In this document: positions 43,762-53,134 of the stretch, one piece after another
How positions within the stretch are numbered: position 1 is the stretch's first letter
How the letters are laid out: each line of letters begins with the position of its first letter
Assembly (NCBI RefSeq): GCF_013377535.1
Contig: NZ_JABCJE010000004.1
Location: forward strand, 186,001-250,000
Reading direction: 5' to 3'
Source: Donghicola mangrovi
GTDB taxonomy: Bacteria > Pseudomonadota > Alphaproteobacteria > Rhodobacterales > Rhodobacteraceae
DNA: 64,000 nucleotides
Notes under the pieces: generated by a model
Databases searched by the model: none
What the model saw: the letters and a program-made list of their open reading frames with translations, nothing else
What the model was told of the DNA's origin: nothing
Made by a program: the position numbers and the translations under genes

Positions 43762-44865
43762 ATGGATGTGATCGTGATCGGTGGCGGGCTGATGGGCAGC
43801 GCGGCGGCGTTCTTTCTGACGCGGCGCGGGGCACGAGTGCGCCTGATCGAACGCGGGTATGTCGGCGCGGGCGCAACGGTGGCGTCGTTCGGGAACATCC
43901 GCCGGTCGGGTCGGTATCTGCCGCAGATGCCCTTGGCCCATCGGTCGCTGGCCCTGTGGCATCAGGCCGAAGCCTTGCTGGGGCGCGACGTGGAATTCCG
44001 CGCCACTGGCCACCTGCGGCTGATCTTTGACGAGGCGAGTTTGGCCGACATGCGCCGGTTTGCTCAGGACGCCGTGCCGTGGGGCTTGGAACTGGAGGAA
44101 CTGTCCGCTACCGAGTTGCACCGCCGCTATCCGATGCTGGGGCCAACGGCGATCGGGGCATCGTTTTCCCCCAATGACGGGTCCGCGAACCCTCGGCTGG
44201 CCGCACCAGCGTTCGCCAGTGCGGCGGCGCGGGATGGGGCCGGGATTATGGATCACACGACCATCACCAGCATTCAGAAGACCGAGGCCGGTTTCACGGT
44301 CCGGACCACCAAGGGCACCTACCACGCCGAAGCTGTCCTGAACTGCGCGGGCGCTTGGGGCCGGCAGATCGCGGCGGATTTCGGCGAAACCGTCCCCCTG
44401 ACCATGCACGGCCCGCAGATGGGCGTGACCGAGCCCCTGCCCCACCGCATTCTGCCCGTGATCGGCGTGTGGGCGCAGCATCATGGGGCCTATTTCCGGC
44501 AGGTCGAGCGGGGGAATATCGTGTTCGGCGGCGGGGTGCCTCGGTCCGATGTGGGGCCGGACGGCTATGCCAAGGCGCATTTCGACGTGTTGCCAGAACA
44601 GCTGCGGCAGTTGGTGCAGATCTTCCCTGCCCTGCGCGATGTGGCCGTGATCCGCCAGTGGTCGGGCTGCGAAGGATATGTGGCCGATGGGCTGCCCGTG
44701 ATGGGCGCTTCGGGCACCACGGACGGGCTGTACCACGCGTTTGGCTTTTGCGGGCATGGGTTCCAGCTGGGGCCCGGTGTGGGCGACGCGATGGCCGAAC
44801 TGATCACCACCGGCGCGTGCGAAACGCCGCTGGAGCCGTTCAGCATATCGCGGTTCGCGGCATGA
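43762..44865 (+). CDS. DAO-family FAD oxidoreductase, probable beta subunit of the split amine/opine dehydrogenase
   Basis: A 367-aa flavoprotein. FAD motif VIVIGGGLMGSAAAFFLTRRG at the very start; the C-terminal DAO segment (CEGYVADGLPVMG...FCGHGFQLGPGVG) is complete. The ATG at 43762 follows AGGGGG and opens with the FAD fold. The sequence resembles HcnC/OoxB catalytic subunits, which work with an FAD/BFD alpha and a 2Fe-2S gamma subunit. Those two are encoded in the operon on the other side of lysR, so this gene is the probable missing part. It would oxidise a secondary amine or amino acid. Confidence 0.85.
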   Translation: MDVIVIGGGLMGSAAAFFLTRRGARVRLIERGYVGAGATVASFGNIRRSGRYLPQMPLAHRSLALWHQAEALLGRDVEFRATGHLRLIFDEASLADMRRFAQDAVPWGLELEELSATELHRRYPMLGPTAIGASFSPNDGSANPRLAAPAFASAAARDGAGIMDHTTITSIQKTEAGFTVRTTKGTYHAEAVLNCAGAWGRQIAADFGETVPLTMHGPQMGVTEPLPHRILPVIGVWAQHHGAYFRQVERGNIVFGGGVPRSDVGPDGYAKAHFDVLPEQLRQLVQIFPALRDVAVIRQWSGCEGYVADGLPVMGASGTTDGLYHAFGFCGHGFQLGPGVGDAMAELITTGACETPLEPFSISRFAA

Positions 44866-44867
44866 CA

Positions 44868-46193
44868 TCAGAACTCGGCCACCTTGCCCCATTGGGTGCC
44901 TTGGAAGCGGGACAGTTTGTACTGCGCGGTCTCGGTGATCGGGGTGCGGTCCAGCAGCATGTCGGCCACCAGATGCCCCACCCCCGGCCCGATGCCGAAC
45001 CCATGCCCCGACAGACCCGCCGCCAAGGTCAGCCCGCCGATCCCGATATCGCTGTCGATTACCGGCACGCCATCGGGGGTGCTGTCGATGTAACCGGCCC
45101 ACGTGGCCTGCACGGCGACCTTTTTCAACTCGGGCAGCAGATCGCGGGCACGTGTCAGGGTCAGATTGACCAACGACGCGGATGGCTTCGGGTCCAAGAT
45201 GCGCATCCGCTCCATCGGGGTTTCGCGGTCCAGCGCCCATTTCTGGCGGGTCTCATGGCCCGCTTGCCACGCCTGCACCCCGCCCGGCCGCAGCGCGCGC
45301 CAGCGTTTCGCGAACATCGGCAAGAAGTGTTTGGCCCCAAGCAAGGCCCCCGGCGTCGGGTCCAGATTGGCGCGGCCCGAGATAGCCAGCGTATAGCCCC
45401 CATCCCCGCGGCGGGTCACCGAGACCTCATTCGTGTGCAGCGCATCGGGCAGCCCTTCGGCCCCCGGCTGAACGGACAGGATCGAACTGCGTACCGACGC
45501 CTGAGGGAAGAACAGCCCCGACTGGTGCAAAAAGCTGGCCGCCCAAGCGCCGCCCGCCATCACCACCTGCTGCGTCTTGATCACCCCGCGCTCGGTGATG
45601 ACAGCGCTAACGTTTCCATTCTGCACATCAATCCCGCGAGCTGCACAATTTTGCAGCACAACGCCCTGATGCTGCATCACACCTTTGGCAATGATCGGAG
45701 CCGCGCGGGAGGGATCCGCGATGCCATCGGTGGGCGACCAGACGCCCCCCAGCCAGCGTTTTCCGGTGGCCGCGCCGCGCTCGGTCGCTTGGTCTGCGGT
45801 CAGCATTCGGGTGTCCACCCCCTGCCCCCGCGCGAACTGGCCCCAGCGGTCCCAGCCGTCAATCTCGGCCTGATTGTTCGACAGATAGAGCAACCCGCAG
45901 CGGCGAAAGCCCATGTCCTGACCGATGTCCGCAGTCATATCCTCCCACAGGGCCAAGCTGCGGGTGGACAGGGGCAATTCGCGGGCGTCCCTGTTTTGTT
46001 GGCGGCACCAGCCCCAGTTGCGGCTGGATTGCTCGGCCCCGATGCGGCCCTTTTCCAAGAGGACGACCTTCATCCCCCCGCGCGCCAGCCAGTAGGCCGC
46101 GCTGACGCCGACGATGCCCGCGCCGATGACGACCACGTCGGCGGCCTTTGGCATGGTGGTGTCGGTCTCGATGTGCATCAGGGGGGCGGTCAT
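44868..46193 (-). CDS. DAO-family FAD oxidoreductase (D-amino acid dehydrogenase-like)
   Basis: A 441-aa flavoprotein. FAD motif VVVIGAGIVGVSAAYWLARGG near residue 20, SSRNWGWCRQQNRD where some family members bind FAD covalently, and a C-terminal DGVPVIDSD...GLSGHGFGIGPG. It ends two bases from the convergent DAO gene but is a different type. It is divergent from the Lrp regulator, which probably senses an amino acid and controls it. Likely substrate: a D-amino acid or N-alkyl amino acid. Confidence 0.84.
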   Translation of the reverse strand: MTAPLMHIETDTTMPKAADVVVIGAGIVGVSAAYWLARGGMKVVLLEKGRIGAEQSSRNWGWCRQQNRDARELPLSTRSLALWEDMTADIGQDMGFRRCGLLYLSNNQAEIDGWDRWGQFARGQGVDTRMLTADQATERGAATGKRWLGGVWSPTDGIADPSRAAPIIAKGVMQHQGVVLQNCAARGIDVQNGNVSAVITERGVIKTQQVVMAGGAWAASFLHQSGLFFPQASVRSSILSVQPGAEGLPDALHTNEVSVTRRGDGGYTLAISGRANLDPTPGALLGAKHFLPMFAKRWRALRPGGVQAWQAGHETRQKWALDRETPMERMRILDPKPSASLVNLTLTRARDLLPELKKVAVQATWAGYIDSTPDGVPVIDSDIGIGGLTLAAGLSGHGFGIGPGVGHLVADMLLDRTPITETAQYKLSRFQGTQWGKVAEF

Positions 46194-46263
46194 GGGCTGT
46201 CTCCGGTCTTTTGCCTGACCCTAGCCTGCGCGCCACAGCCGGTTCTGCCGGATTCCCCCCAAG

Positions 46264-46281
46264 GCGCGGCATTTCCTGTCG
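46264..46281. promoter_or_regulatory. Candidate Lrp site between DAO and lrp genes
   Basis: GCGCGGCATTTCCTGTCG in the 161-bp divergent gap resembles the GCGGCATATTCTGC element found in several gaps to the right. A related GGTTCTGCCGG is 15 bp away at 46241-46251. The match is partial. Confidence 0.35.
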
Positions 46282-46354
46282 AATGTCATGGGCTTGCCCC
46301 CGCGTCACGACTGACCCAGAGTGAATCGCACGAATACCCCGAAGGACCCCTGTT

Positions 46355-46852
46355 ATGAGTACCCAGCTTAAGCTCGACCGGATCGACGTGAAGATTCTTG
46401 CCGAGTTGCAGCGCAATGGCCGCATTACCAACGTCGAGCTGGCCGATCTGGTGAACCTGTCGCCCTCGCCCTGCCTGATGCGGGTCAAAAAGCTGCAGCA
46501 GGCCGGTTACATCACCGGCTACACCGCGCAGATCGACGTCGCGAAATTGGGGGATACGCTGACGGTGTTCACCGAGTTCACCCTCAAAAACCACCGCCAG
46601 ATCGACTTTGCCCGCTTTCAGGAGGCCTTGGAAAAGGTCGATAGCTGCGTGGAATGCCATCTGGTGTCGGGGGGCTACGACTATCTGGCCAAGTTCGTGT
46701 GCGCGTCGATCACCGACTACCAGAACATCATCGAGGCGATGATCGACCGCGATGTGGGGATCGACAAGTACTTCAGCTTTGTGGTGATGAAGACGCCATT
46801 CGTCAAAAACCAGATCCCGCTGACGCGCCTGTTCGGGGATCGGGTGGGATAA
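46355..46852 (+). CDS. Lrp/AsnC-family transcriptional regulator
   Basis: A 165-aa regulator: helix-turn-helix at about 8-60 (LDRIDVKILAELQRNGRITNVELADLVNLSPSPCLMRVKKLQ) and a RAM effector domain after it (VECHLVSGGYDYLAKFV). Full length for the family. It is divergent from the DAO gene and convergent with the Dpp transporter run. It probably responds to an amino acid linked to both. Confidence 0.92.
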   Translation: MSTQLKLDRIDVKILAELQRNGRITNVELADLVNLSPSPCLMRVKKLQQAGYITGYTAQIDVAKLGDTLTVFTEFTLKNHRQIDFARFQEALEKVDSCVECHLVSGGYDYLAKFVCASITDYQNIIEAMIDRDVGIDKYFSFVVMKTPFVKNQIPLTRLFGDRVG

Positions 46853-46871
46853 CGCCCCGACCTGCGGGGCG
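46853..46871. terminator. Terminator-like hairpin between convergent genes
   Basis: CGCCCCG and CGGGGCG form a 7-bp stem with a 5-base loop right after the lrp stop. The following CCCCCTTTA has a weak T run, so it may be a terminator of moderate strength. Confidence 0.45.
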
Positions 46872-46877
46872 CCCCCT

Positions 46878-48539
46878 TTAGCGGTTGGCGAATTGGGCGA
46901 CCAGATTGGGGTCTTGCTCCAGCCCCGCCAGCCAGCCGGTGTCCAACTGCGGGATCGAGGAGATGAGCAGCCGCGAATACGGGTGCTGCGCCTCGGCGGA
47001 CATGCGTGCGGCGGGCAAGGCCTCGACCACCTCGCCCTTCAGCATCACCAACACGTCGTCACAGATCGCCTCAACGGTCGACAGATCGTGGCTGATGAAC
47101 ATGTAGCTGAGGCTAAGCTCGCGCTGGAGTTCCTTGAGCAGGTCCAGAATGGCCGCCGCAACCACGGTGTCGAGGGCCGAGGTGATCTCGTCACACAGGA
47201 TCAATTCGGGCTCGGCCGCCAAAGCGCGGGCAAGGTTGATCCGCTGTTTCTGGCCGCCCGACAGTTCGCTTGGCAGGCGGTGGCGCAGGTTCGCAGGCAG
47301 GCGCACCATGTCGAGCAGCTCCTTGACCCGCGCCTCGCGTTTGGCGCCCTTGAGCCCGAGATAAAAGGTCAACGGGCGGCCAAGGATCTGTTCGATCGAA
47401 TGGGCGGGATTCAGGGCAGTGTCGGCCAACTGGAACACGATCTGGGCACGGCGCAGCTGCTCTTTGCTGCGGTTTTTCAGGTCGCGGCGCATTTCCTGAC
47501 CGTCCAGCAGGATGTCCCCCTGATGGGGCGGCAGAATACCGGCGATCGCGCGGGCCAAGGTGGACTTGCCGCTGCCGGATTCCCCGATGACCCCCAGATT
47601 GCGGCCCCGCTCCAGCCGGAAGCTGACGTCTTTGAGGATCGGGACTTCGGGCACCCCGTTCCGGATCGCGCCATAGCCAGCGTGCAGGTGCACCACCTCT
47701 AGGATCGGCTTGGGTTTGTCGACCTGCGGCACAGCGACAGACACGTGCGGCACGGGTTCAAACGCGGCCAAGAGCTGGCGGGTATAGGGGTGCGCGGGGT
47801 GATGCAGGATTTGCTGGGTCTTGCCGACCTCCTGGATTTCGCCGCCTTTGAGCACGATGATCCGGTCGGCGATCTGGGCCACAACGGCCAGATCGTGGCT
47901 GACGTATACGCCCGCCATGCCGCCCTTTTGCATCACGGATTTGAAGGCGCGCAGAACCTCGATCTGGGTGGTGACGTCCAGCGCGGTGGTTGGTTCGTCA
48001 AAGATCACCAGCTTGGGGTCTCCGATCAGCGCCATCGCCGCCGACAACCGCTGAAGCTGCCCGCCCGACACTTGGTGCGGATAGCGTTCGCCGATGTGGT
48101 CGGGGTCAGGCAGGGCCAAGGCACGGAACAGTTGCACCGCCTTGGCCTCGGCCTGATCGCGGGGCATCAGGTCGTGGATGGCGGTGATCTCGATCACTTG
48201 GTCCATGATCCGCTTCGAGGGGTTAAAGGCCGCCGCCGCCGATTGGGGCACATAGGCGACCTCGGTTCCGCGCAGGGCCGCGCGTTTGCGTTCGGGCAGC
48301 GCGGTGACATCGGTCCCGTCCAAGGTGATCTGCCCGCCACTGATCGAACAGCCCGTCCGGCAATATCCCATCAATGACAGAGCAATGGTCGTCTTGCCAC
48401 TGCCGGACTCGCCGATCAGGGCGACAATCTCGCCGGGGAAGATGTCAAAGGTGACGCCTCGGATGATCTCGACCTTGCGGCCTGCGTCTGTGACCGCGCC
48501 GATGCGCAGGTCGTTCACGGTGACAAGAGGCTGGGTCAT
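46878..48539 (-). CDS. Dipeptide/oligopeptide ABC transporter, fused double ATPase (DppD-DppF type)
   Basis: A 553-aa protein with two complete ABC domains. First: Walker A IGESGSGKTT near residue 40, signature VSGGQLQRL, Walker B LVIFDEPTTALD. Second: Walker A IGESGSGKST near residue 320, signature LSGGQKQRI, Walker B LILCDEITSALD. It combines what DppD and DppF supply separately, as in YejF. ATG at 48539 or 48542 overlaps the permease stop; a GGAG site lies just upstream. It energises uptake through the two permeases upstream. Confidence 0.9.
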   Translation of the reverse strand: MTQPLVTVNDLRIGAVTDAGRKVEIIRGVTFDIFPGEIVALIGESGSGKTTIALSLMGYCRTGCSISGGQITLDGTDVTALPERKRAALRGTEVAYVPQSAAAAFNPSKRIMDQVIEITAIHDLMPRDQAEAKAVQLFRALALPDPDHIGERYPHQVSGGQLQRLSAAMALIGDPKLVIFDEPTTALDVTTQIEVLRAFKSVMQKGGMAGVYVSHDLAVVAQIADRIIVLKGGEIQEVGKTQQILHHPAHPYTRQLLAAFEPVPHVSVAVPQVDKPKPILEVVHLHAGYGAIRNGVPEVPILKDVSFRLERGRNLGVIGESGSGKSTLARAIAGILPPHQGDILLDGQEMRRDLKNRSKEQLRRAQIVFQLADTALNPAHSIEQILGRPLTFYLGLKGAKREARVKELLDMVRLPANLRHRLPSELSGGQKQRINLARALAAEPELILCDEITSALDTVVAAAILDLLKELQRELSLSYMFISHDLSTVEAICDDVLVMLKGEVVEALPAARMSAEAQHPYSRLLISSIPQLDTGWLAGLEQDPNLVAQFANR

Positions 48540-49399
48540 CATTCGCTCCGATCCCGGATTTTGGTGGGCAGGTTGTCGATGAACATGTTCACCGAGATGG
48601 TCAGGGTCGCGATCGCAATCGACGGGAACACCACGGCAGGCGCGCCAAGGGACAGGCCCTCGATATTCTCGCGGACCAAGGCGCCCCAGTCGGCGTTCGG
48701 GGGCTGCACCCCGATCCCGAGGAATGACAGACCCGACAGGCACAGCACGATGAACACAAACCGCAGGCCAAGGTCGGCCAGAACGGGGCCGAGGATATTG
48801 GGGAAAATCTCGGTAAAGATCAGATAGGGAGTGCTTTCGCCGCGGGCACGGGCGACCGTCACGTAATCGGTGGCGTTCACGTTCACCGCCAAGGCGCGAG
48901 CAAACCGGTAGGACCCCGGCAAATAGATCGCCGCCAGCGTCAGGATCAGCACGGGGATCGACGAACCCACCGCCGCCACGACCACCAGACCGAACAGCAG
49001 CGACGGGATGCCGTTGAACGCATCCAACAGGCGCGACAAGATCATGTCGAACCATCCCCCCGCCACGGCCGCCACCATGCCAAAGATCACACCGCCCGCA
49101 CAGGCCAGCGCCACAGATGCCGCCGAGATGCCCACGGTATAGCGCGCGCCCATCAGGATGCGGCTAAAGATGTCGCGGCCCAGATAATCGGTACCCATCC
49201 AGAAATCGCCGGTCATGGGGCCGAAATAGTCCCAGTCCACGATCTCTCCGGGGGGGTGCGGGGCGATCCACGGACCGATCACAGCGATCACGCACCAGAA
49301 CAGGATCACCGCCAGACCGATGCGGCCCACCCAGTTGAACGAATAGCCAAGGCGTTTCGGCGTCGGGATCACGAATGCAGAAGACCGTTCAATCATCAT
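48539..49399 (-). CDS. Dipeptide ABC transporter permease, DppC type
   Basis: Inner-membrane permease of 286 aa with about six segments and the EAA-type loop (VARARGESTPYLIFTEIFPNIL). It has the DppC-type N-terminal extension and the WMGTDYLGRDIFSRI segment. It overlaps the DppB-type gene by 4 bp and the double ATPase at its end. Confidence 0.92.
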   Translation of the reverse strand: MMIERSSAFVIPTPKRLGYSFNWVGRIGLAVILFWCVIAVIGPWIAPHPPGEIVDWDYFGPMTGDFWMGTDYLGRDIFSRILMGARYTVGISAASVALACAGGVIFGMVAAVAGGWFDMILSRLLDAFNGIPSLLFGLVVVAAVGSSIPVLILTLAAIYLPGSYRFARALAVNVNATDYVTVARARGESTPYLIFTEIFPNILGPVLADLGLRFVFIVLCLSGLSFLGIGVQPPNADWGALVRENIEGLSLGAPAVVFPSIAIATLTISVNMFIDNLPTKIRDRSE

Positions 49400-50355
49400 C
49401 GACGAAGCCTCGGGTTGGACAGGATTGCAATCAGGTCGGCCAGCGTGATCAGCGACAGGTAGCTGACGCAGAAGATCATCGCGCAGGACTGGATCAGGGG
49501 CAGATCGCGGGTGGACACGGCGTCCACCATCAGCTTGGCCACACCGGGGTAGTTAAAGATTGTCTCGACGATAATCACGCCGCCCACGAGGTAGCTCAGC
49601 GACAGGGCAACGGCGTTCGCAATGGGGCCAAGGGCGTTGGGCAAAGCGTGGCCCAGAACCATCCGGCGGCGGGACGCGCCCTTCAGCAGGGCCATTTCGA
49701 CATAGGGGGTGTTGATCGTCTCGATCACGGCGGCGCGGGTCATGCGGATCATCTGCGCGGATACGACAAAGCCAAGGGTGATCACCGGCATCGCATAGGC
49801 GCGCAGCATCGCGCTCCAGCTGTCCACGTTCGCGCCATAGGCCAGCGCGGGCAGCCATCCCAGCCACACGGCAAAGATCAGAACGGCCAAGGTCGCGACC
49901 ATGAACTCGGGCACCGAGATCACCGAAATTGTCAGGATAGATACGGTTCGGTCGAAGAGAGACCCTTTCCACATGGCGGCGCAAATGCCCAAGGTCAGCG
50001 CGATCGGCACCGACACCAGCGTGGTCACACCGGCCAACCGGAGCGAGTTCACCAGCCGTCCGCCCATCAGGTCGGCGACGGCCATCTTGTTCACGTAGGA
50101 GGTCCCCATATCACCGCCCGCCAGACCGACCAGCCAGCCGACAAACCGCTGCATCGCAGGTTCATCAAGGCCCATGGCGGTACGCAGACCGGCGACAGCT
50201 TCGGGGGTGGCAGCCTGCCCGAGCAGGATCTGGGCAACATCACCGGGCAACAGCTCGGTGGCAAAGAAAACGGCAAAAGACACGATGACGAGCGTGAGCA
50301 GCGCAATGCCAAGCCGCTGCGTGACTAGTATCCAGGGCAAAAGCGATTTGGGCAA
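49396..50355 (-). CDS. Dipeptide ABC transporter permease, DppB type
   Basis: Inner-membrane permease of about 319 aa. It has the N-terminal helix (RLGIALLTLVIVSFAVFFATELLPGD), the periplasmic loop and the EAA loop (LLKGASRRRMVLGHALPNALG). I suggest a TTG start at 50355, preceded by GACGAGG; a GTG 18 codons earlier is possible but the added residues (PSGAGPFPEFPAGRG) look non-coding. It lies about 70 bp after the binding-protein gene. Confidence 0.85.
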   Translation of the reverse strand: MPKSLLPWILVTQRLGIALLTLVIVSFAVFFATELLPGDVAQILLGQAATPEAVAGLRTAMGLDEPAMQRFVGWLVGLAGGDMGTSYVNKMAVADLMGGRLVNSLRLAGVTTLVSVPIALTLGICAAMWKGSLFDRTVSILTISVISVPEFMVATLAVLIFAVWLGWLPALAYGANVDSWSAMLRAYAMPVITLGFVVSAQMIRMTRAAVIETINTPYVEMALLKGASRRRMVLGHALPNALGPIANAVALSLSYLVGGVIIVETIFNYPGVAKLMVDAVSTRDLPLIQSCAMIFCVSYLSLITLADLIAILSNPRLRR

Positions 50356-50424
50356 ATGGGCACCTCGTCCGGCTGGGAATTCAGGGAAAGGGCCCGCACC
50401 GGATGGCACGGGCCCAAGGCTGGA

Positions 50425-52044
50425 TCAGGCAGTGCTGTCGAGCCAGACATATTCCGCAAAGGCATAGCCCATCTGGCCACCCAGCGGGTTGGGCGCCAGA
50501 CCCTTGAGCTTGGACGAAATCGCGTCAACGTTCGAAATGTAGGCGGGAATAATGGTGCCTGCCTCGTTTGCGATCATCTCCTGCATTTCCCAGTAGATCG
50601 AGGTGCGCTTGTCTTCGTCCAGCGCGCCGCGGGCCTCGACCAGCATGCTGTCGAACTTCTCGGACTTGTACTGGCTTTCGTTCCACGGCGCGTCCGAGGA
50701 ATAGAGCAGCGAGAACAGGATATCCGGTGTCGGGCGCGGGTTGATGTTGCCAAAGTGGACAGGCGCCGACAGCCAGTAGTTCGACCAGTAGCCATCCGAG
50801 GGCACGCGATCCACCTTGAGGTTCATGCCGATCTCGCTGCCGGCCTGCTGGACCAGCATCGCCATGTCGATCGAAGAGGTCGCCGCATCCGAGGCCACGA
50901 TCGGCACTTCGGTGCCCAGAAGGCCCGACTTTTCAAAGTAGAACTTCGCCTTTTCGGGGTCATAGGCTTTGGGCGCGATGTTGGGGTTGTGGTACTTGTT
51001 CGCTGCCGAGACGGGCTGGTCGTTGCCGATTTCAGCCAGACCACGGAACACCGATTTCTGGATGGCCTCGCGGTTGACCAGATATTTCATCCCCTCGATG
51101 AAGCCTTCGCGCAGACCGGGCTCCAGATCCTTACGGATGTTCAGGTTGGTGTAGTTGCCCGAGGTAGTGATCGAAGTGGCCACGCTGGACTGCCCCTCCA
51201 GCATCCGCAGCGAGCGCGCGTTGACCGAGGCCGCGACTTGGATATCGCCGGACAAGAGCGCGTTCACGCGAGCATTGTTGTCGGGGATCGCAAAGTATTC
51301 GTAGCTGTCCAGATAGACGGTCGCCCCTTTGAAGTAGTTGGGGTTGCGCACCGCAACCGAGCGCACGCCGGGCTCGAACACTTCGCAGATGAACGCGCCG
51401 GTGCCGTTCGCCTTGGAGAAGTCGGTGGTGCCGTCCTTGATGATCATAAAGTGGTGCAGCGCCAGAATGGTGGGCAGGTCGGCGTTGGGCGCGGCCAGCA
51501 CGATCTTGACGGTGGTAGGGTCCAGCTTGGTGATCTCGGTCATCTGCTTGGCGATCGAGTTGACCTTGGAACCCACAGCCTCGTCCAGATGGCGCTTCAG
51601 CGAGTAGACCACGTCATCGGCGGTCATGGTCGAGCCGTCGTGGAACAGAACATCCGACTTCAGCTTGATCTCCCAGGTCTGCGCATCGTCAGTCGAGATG
51701 CTGTCGGCCAGTTCCATCTGGGTCACGCCAGCTTCGTCAAGAAACGTCAGACGGTTATAGAACGAGCAGCAGCGCACATAGTCGGTCGACAGCGACGCCT
51801 TGGCGGGGTCCAGCGTGTCTGCGGTCGAGGACGACCAGCCAGCCGCCTTGATGCTACCGCCAAAGACGGGGGTCGCGGCGACGGCTTGGGTCGCGCGGGT
51901 CAGCAGCGATCCGCCAACCGCCATGCCGACGCCAGACGCCATCAGCATCTTCAGCAGCTCGCGGCGCGAGGCCCCGCGGCGGATCATGTTCTCGACCATC
52001 GCGTCGTCGCGGCCGGTCCAGTTATTGGGGGTGTTCTTGGTCAT
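50425..52044 (-). CDS. Periplasmic solute-binding protein, family 5 (peptide/nickel type)
   Basis: Substrate-capture subunit of 539 aa. A Tat signal (GASRRELLKMLMASGVGMAVGG) starts near residue 25. The family 5 signature region (DVLFHDGSTMTADDVVYSLKRH) and the usual two-lobed length follow. Family 5 proteins bind peptides, opines, nickel complexes or glutathione; the catabolic neighbours suggest an amino-acid derivative. It is the first gene of the transporter part. Confidence 0.9.
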   Translation of the reverse strand: MTKNTPNNWTGRDDAMVENMIRRGASRRELLKMLMASGVGMAVGGSLLTRATQAVAATPVFGGSIKAAGWSSSTADTLDPAKASLSTDYVRCCSFYNRLTFLDEAGVTQMELADSISTDDAQTWEIKLKSDVLFHDGSTMTADDVVYSLKRHLDEAVGSKVNSIAKQMTEITKLDPTTVKIVLAAPNADLPTILALHHFMIIKDGTTDFSKANGTGAFICEVFEPGVRSVAVRNPNYFKGATVYLDSYEYFAIPDNNARVNALLSGDIQVAASVNARSLRMLEGQSSVATSITTSGNYTNLNIRKDLEPGLREGFIEGMKYLVNREAIQKSVFRGLAEIGNDQPVSAANKYHNPNIAPKAYDPEKAKFYFEKSGLLGTEVPIVASDAATSSIDMAMLVQQAGSEIGMNLKVDRVPSDGYWSNYWLSAPVHFGNINPRPTPDILFSLLYSSDAPWNESQYKSEKFDSMLVEARGALDEDKRTSIYWEMQEMIANEAGTIIPAYISNVDAISSKLKGLAPNPLGGQMGYAFAEYVWLDSTA

Positions 52045-52114
52045 GTGGCAATTCCCTGTTGTTCGGTTGAATGGGGTCGGCCCTGCGGTCTTGGCGCCGC
52101 TCGGGCCGGTGACG

Positions 52115-52846
52115 TTATTTGCCGAAGGCGGCGTCTGCGGCCTCGGCCAGTTCCATAAGCGAGTGGAAGTGGTAATCGGGTTCGGTGAACTCTTTTGGTT
52201 CGATGGTGCCGCCGTAGCCCTTTTGTGCGTGGCGGCGCTGGATCCATGCGTTGGTCATGCCCAAGGCCCGAGAGATGCCGATGTCGTGGTACTGGCTTTG
52301 GGCGGTGTGCAGGATGTCGGATTTGGAGCCGCCATCGGTCTCGACCCACGCAAGGACATGATGGAAATAGGCGGGATCGGGCTTTTCGGTTTTGGTGTCG
52401 TCGGTGGTAAAGCCGGCGTAGAAGGGCTGACCCAGTTTCTCGGCGTATTTGTCAAAGGCCCAGCGCTGCGCGTTGGTCATGGCGACCAGCTTGTAGTGCT
52501 GTTTCAGCTTGGCCATGGCGGCGGCGCTGTCGGGGAACGGTTTGGCATCGCCTACGCTGTCCACCATGAACTGGCGGTATTCGGGGGTATCAGGCAGACC
52601 GAAGGTTTCCGCGATACGGCCATAGCAGCGGCCAAGGTCGTCGGGGAATAGGCCCGCGCCGGGCTCGTAGCGGGCATCGCGGTACACGGCCAACGCGGCC
52701 TCTCCGTCGATGTCGATACCTTCTTTGGCGGCGATGGTGGCAAGGGCGTCTTTGATCGCGCCTTCGAAGTCGATCAGGGTGCCGACCACGTCAAAGGTCA
52801 GGTAGCTGAAGGCGGTCAGAGGTTTCACGGCGGTCGTCGTTGCCAT
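52115..52846 (-). CDS. HAD-family hydrolase, haloacid dehalogenase type II-like
   Basis: A 243-aa cytosolic HAD enzyme. The nucleophile Asp is in LTFDVVGTLIDFEG; the second Asp of phosphatases is replaced by Val, as in the haloacid-dehalogenase branch. The Ser/Thr motif (AMTNAQRW), the Lys (TKTEKPDP) and the terminal acidic motif are recognisable. A second such gene lies at 58092. Its substrate here is not known; dehalogenation should not be assumed. Confidence 0.82.
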   Translation of the reverse strand: MATTTAVKPLTAFSYLTFDVVGTLIDFEGAIKDALATIAAKEGIDIDGEAALAVYRDARYEPGAGLFPDDLGRCYGRIAETFGLPDTPEYRQFMVDSVGDAKPFPDSAAAMAKLKQHYKLVAMTNAQRWAFDKYAEKLGQPFYAGFTTDDTKTEKPDPAYFHHVLAWVETDGGSKSDILHTAQSQYHDIGISRALGMTNAWIQRRHAQKGYGGTIEPKEFTEPDYHFHSLMELAEAADAAFGK

Positions 52847-53134
52847 CTGCGGCAGTCCTTTTCAAATGGTGCGCCCGTGGAGGGGGGCGGTCGGATGCTG
52901 GAAAACGGGTCCAAAGCGGCAGGATATTCTGCGGCCCAAGCGGGCGTGCCAGAGGAGGGGTCCGGCCGGTTTGCCCTGTGTTTGCTGGCGTTTCGGCCTG
53001 CGTTTCGTTTCCCTGTTACATTCAGCTTGACCCCGAAACCCGCAGGCAAAACGCCGAAATTGTGCGGGGGCGCGGCATATTCTGCTGAACTGTGGCGGGA
53101 CGCGGCATTTCGCACCGCGGCCCGACATGGCGTG
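52847..53134. promoter_or_regulatory. Gap with several copies of the GCGGCATATTCTGC-like element
   Basis: A 288-bp gap upstream of the HAD gene with no coding frame of its own. It has GCGGCAGGATATTCTGCGG at 52916-52934, CGCGGCATATTCTGC at 53071-53085 and CGCGGCATTTCGC at 53101-53113. These resemble AT-core sites bound by Lrp/AsnC proteins and are shared with other gaps in this cluster. Confidence 0.45.
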
